A DNA stretch of 7,750 bases from assembly GCA_030631455.1 (NCBI GenBank), contig DAOVLC010000056.1, positions 1-7,750 on the forward strand, in the 5' to 3' direction. A program made the position numbers and the translations under genes. The notes beneath the pieces are model-generated. The model saw only the letters and a program-made list of their open reading frames with translations, did not search any database and had not been told where the DNA came from. This stretch comes from Candidatus Zixiibacteriota bacterium. Lineage in GTDB: Bacteria > Zixibacteria > MSB-5A5 > JAABVY01 > JAHJOQ01. Every line of letters starts with the position of its first letter. The first letter of the stretch is position 1. This document shows, in pieces, positions 6,682-7,750 of this stretch.

Positions 6682-6704
6682 GCACTGACAGTTTCAGTCA
6701 GTGC
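6682..6704. repeat. Perfect 8-bp inverted repeat (hairpin)
   Basis: GCACTGAC (6682-6689) and GTCAGTGC (6697-6704) are exact reverse complements around a 7-base loop. No T-run follows on either strand, so it is not a standard intrinsic terminator. It lies about 80 bases upstream of the promoter of the plus-strand gene. It could be an operator, an RNA hairpin or the end of a small repeat. Confidence 0.6.
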
Positions 6705-6764
6705 AGATCGGCGGGTGCTTACATTCCCATGTTTCTGTCAGGCTACCTCCAGCTGTTCGACTCG

Positions 6765-6778
6765 TTGATTATGGTCAA
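6765..6778. promoter_or_regulatory. FNR/CRP-family-like palindrome upstream of the plus-strand gene
   Basis: TTGAT-TATG-GTCAA matches the FNR-type consensus TTGAT-N4-ATCAA at nine of ten fixed positions. Its centre lies about 48 bases before the predicted transcription start, just upstream of the -35 box. Such short palindromes also occur by chance in AT-rich spacers. Confidence 0.25.
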
Positions 6779-6785
6779 TGAGTAC

Positions 6786-6813
6786 TTGATTTTTCTGTCC
6801 GAGATAGTATATT
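6786..6813 (+). promoter_or_regulatory. Promoter candidate for the secreted SBBP-type gene
   Basis: TTGATT (6786-6791), a 16-base spacer and TATATT (6808-6813). Start of transcription near 6820 would give a leader of about 39 bases carrying the ribosome site. No other sigma70-like pair in this spacer is as good for this gene. Confidence 0.45.
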
Positions 6814-6845
6814 CAGGTATACATTTGGCAACTAGGAACTTCATC

Positions 6846-6850
6846 AGGAG
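6846..6850 (+). promoter_or_regulatory. Shine-Dalgarno sequence of the SBBP-type gene
   Basis: AGGAG, extended by AAG, with 8 bases to the ATG at 6859. This near-ideal spacing fixes the start and supports the frame as a real gene although it runs off the window. Confidence 0.75.
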
Positions 6851-6858
6851 AAGATAGA

Positions 6859-7750
6859 ATGAAACGCATTGTCGTGTTTGCTTCTGTAATCTTGGCAATG
6901 GTAGCACTCTGCCAGATTGCTGTTGATGACAGCCAAGCAACAATGCCATTGGATGCTGAGTCAAGCCCTTCATCTGAATCAGTCAAGCAAGGTCTGACTG
7001 TGGAGCGCATGGGCTCCATGCTGCTGGCTTTCACCGAAAACAGGGGCCAGTGGGATGAGCGAGTGAAGTTCCGGGCGAATGCTGGTGGAGCTACGATGTG
7101 GTTCACAAAAGATGGTATCTACTATCAGTTCACTCGGACGATATTCGGAACCGAAACTCCGGGTGAACGACCGCAAGCCCTTCGCCGCTCAGGACAGGCG
7201 GTGGGGCACCCAGACATTCCACGTGACCGTCTCCATCATGAACCCGACAGCATCGAACACTTGGTAATCAAAGCCTCATTTGTCGGTGCGAATCCGAATC
7301 CGGGGGTTGTCGGCGAAGGGTTGATGGAGTACAAATGCAACTACTTCATCGGCAATGACCCATCGAAGTGGCACACCGATGTTCCGAACTACTCTTCGGT
7401 GCTGTTCAAAGAGATTTATCCCGGTATCGATTTGCGCTACCTCAGTGCAGGGAACGGCAAGGCCGGGTATGAGTTTATCGCCGCGCCCGGTGCGGATATG
7501 GAGCAGATCAAGGTAGAATACAAAGGGATAGATGAACTCTCGGTCGATGCGAGCGGGCGTTTGGTTGCTCGGACCGGCTGGGGGGACATGATTGCAGCGG
7601 TAGCGTCACCTGTCGATGGAGCCGTATCAGCCGCACACGGGCTGTTGCTCTTATCTGAGCACACCGCCGGTCTAGACGTGGCTGGCAACGAGACCCGCTC
7701 CTCGACATCGCTCTCGCTGACACTCGATTACAGCACCTACCTAGGGGGGA
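6859..7750 (+). CDS. Secreted SBBP (beta-propeller repeat)-type protein, N-terminal part, cut by the window edge
   Basis: The frame starts at ATG 6859 behind a good ribosome site and stays open for 297 codons to the right edge. Residues 1-27 form a type I signal peptide (basic MKR, hydrophobic core, cleavage probably after DSQA), so the protein should be exported; VALC is not a proper lipobox. A low-complexity acidic/serine linker follows (30-45). Then comes the conserved N-terminal domain of SBBP-type proteins: FTENRGQWD (58-66), WFTKDGIYYQF (81-91), FVGANPNPGVVGEG (141-154), NYFIGNDPSKWHTDVPNYSSV (161-181), IYPGIDLRY (186-194) and YEFIAAPGAD (204-213). The last residues, LDYSTYLGG, match the usual start of the first SBBP repeat, so a long repeat region, often followed by a sorting or PKD/Ig-like tail, is expected outside the window. 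These proteins are often very large; their role is not established, with surface adhesion or matrix binding suggested only by architecture. It is transcribed away from the housekeeping block. Confidence 0.85.
   Translation, partial: MKRIVVFASVILAMVALCQIAVDDSQATMPLDAESSPSSESVKQGLTVERMGSMLLAFTENRGQWDERVKFRANAGGATMWFTKDGIYYQFTRTIFGTETPGERPQALRRSGQAVGHPDIPRDRLHHEPDSIEHLVIKASFVGANPNPGVVGEGLMEYKCNYFIGNDPSKWHTDVPNYSSVLFKEIYPGIDLRYLSAGNGKAGYEFIAAPGADMEQIKVEYKGIDELSVDASGRLVARTGWGDMIAAVASPVDGAVSAAHGLLLLSEHTAGLDVAGNETRSSTSLSLTLDYSTYLGG

Larger units (their letters stand above)
6462..6858. other. Intergenic region between divergent genes, no convincing gene
   Basis: About 400 bases separate the vanZ-like start from the plus-strand gene. 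Short open frames exist on both strands (up to about 70 codons) but start with GTG or lack ribosome sites, and their products match no family I recognise. The left half (about 6490-6665) is GC-rich with several related GCCGAC/GTCGGC elements. The right half is AT-richer and holds a perfect hairpin, an FNR/CRP-like palindrome and a promoter. The GC-rich half resembles a structured or dispersed non-coding repeat more than a gene. Confidence 0.6.

Noticed and set aside
6482..6688. Plus-strand 68-codon frame in the intergenic region
   Set aside because: No Shine-Dalgarno or promoter, product unlike any family I know, and it ends within the perfect hairpin.
6904..6915. Lipobox in the signal peptide of the SBBP-type protein
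   Set aside because: The Cys is preceded by V-A-L rather than a small residue at -1, and a good type I cleavage site follows.

Overview
The window holds a conserved bacterial housekeeping block on the minus strand and the start of one secreted-protein gene on the plus strand. Read in minus-strand order it runs: a VanZ-like membrane protein, aspS (aspartyl-tRNA synthetase), phoH (PhoH-family ATPase), a pgpH-type 7TM-HD phosphohydrolase, ybeY (endoribonuclease), and the first 129 codons of a CNNM/CorC-like membrane protein cut by the left edge. On the plus strand, at the right edge, are the first 297 codons of a protein resembling SBBP (beta-propeller repeat) proteins.

Organism: base composition is near balanced by eye. 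The order phoH - 7TM-HD - ybeY - corC-like is widespread in bacteria. The last gene has a signal peptide and the FxENRGQ / NYFIGNDPSKW / IYPGIDL / YSTYLGG motifs common in large secreted proteins of environmental FCB-type and candidate phyla. A Gram-negative-like environmental bacterium, perhaps of a candidate phylum such as Zixibacteria, is my inference; nothing here fixes the taxon.

Layout: 1-4024 (minus) looks like one transcription unit. phoH and pgpH are 13 bases apart, and pgpH/ybeY and ybeY/corC-like each overlap by 4 bases in ATGA junctions. A 94-base gap with a weak promoter-like sequence separates phoH from aspS. aspS has its own promoter candidate, whose -35 box overlaps the apparent terminator of the vanZ-like gene. 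From 6462 to 6858 no gene is convincing. That stretch holds competing inverted repeats, a perfect 8-bp hairpin, an FNR/CRP-like palindrome, and a good promoter plus Shine-Dalgarno sequence for the plus-strand gene.

Function: phoH, ybeY and the 7TM-HD protein link RNA handling, ribosome/rRNA maturation and (by family) c-di-AMP turnover; aspS supplies Asp-tRNA. The vanZ-like and SBBP-type genes are accessory. I found no clear undescribed system. The least explained part is the 6490-6710 intergenic stretch.
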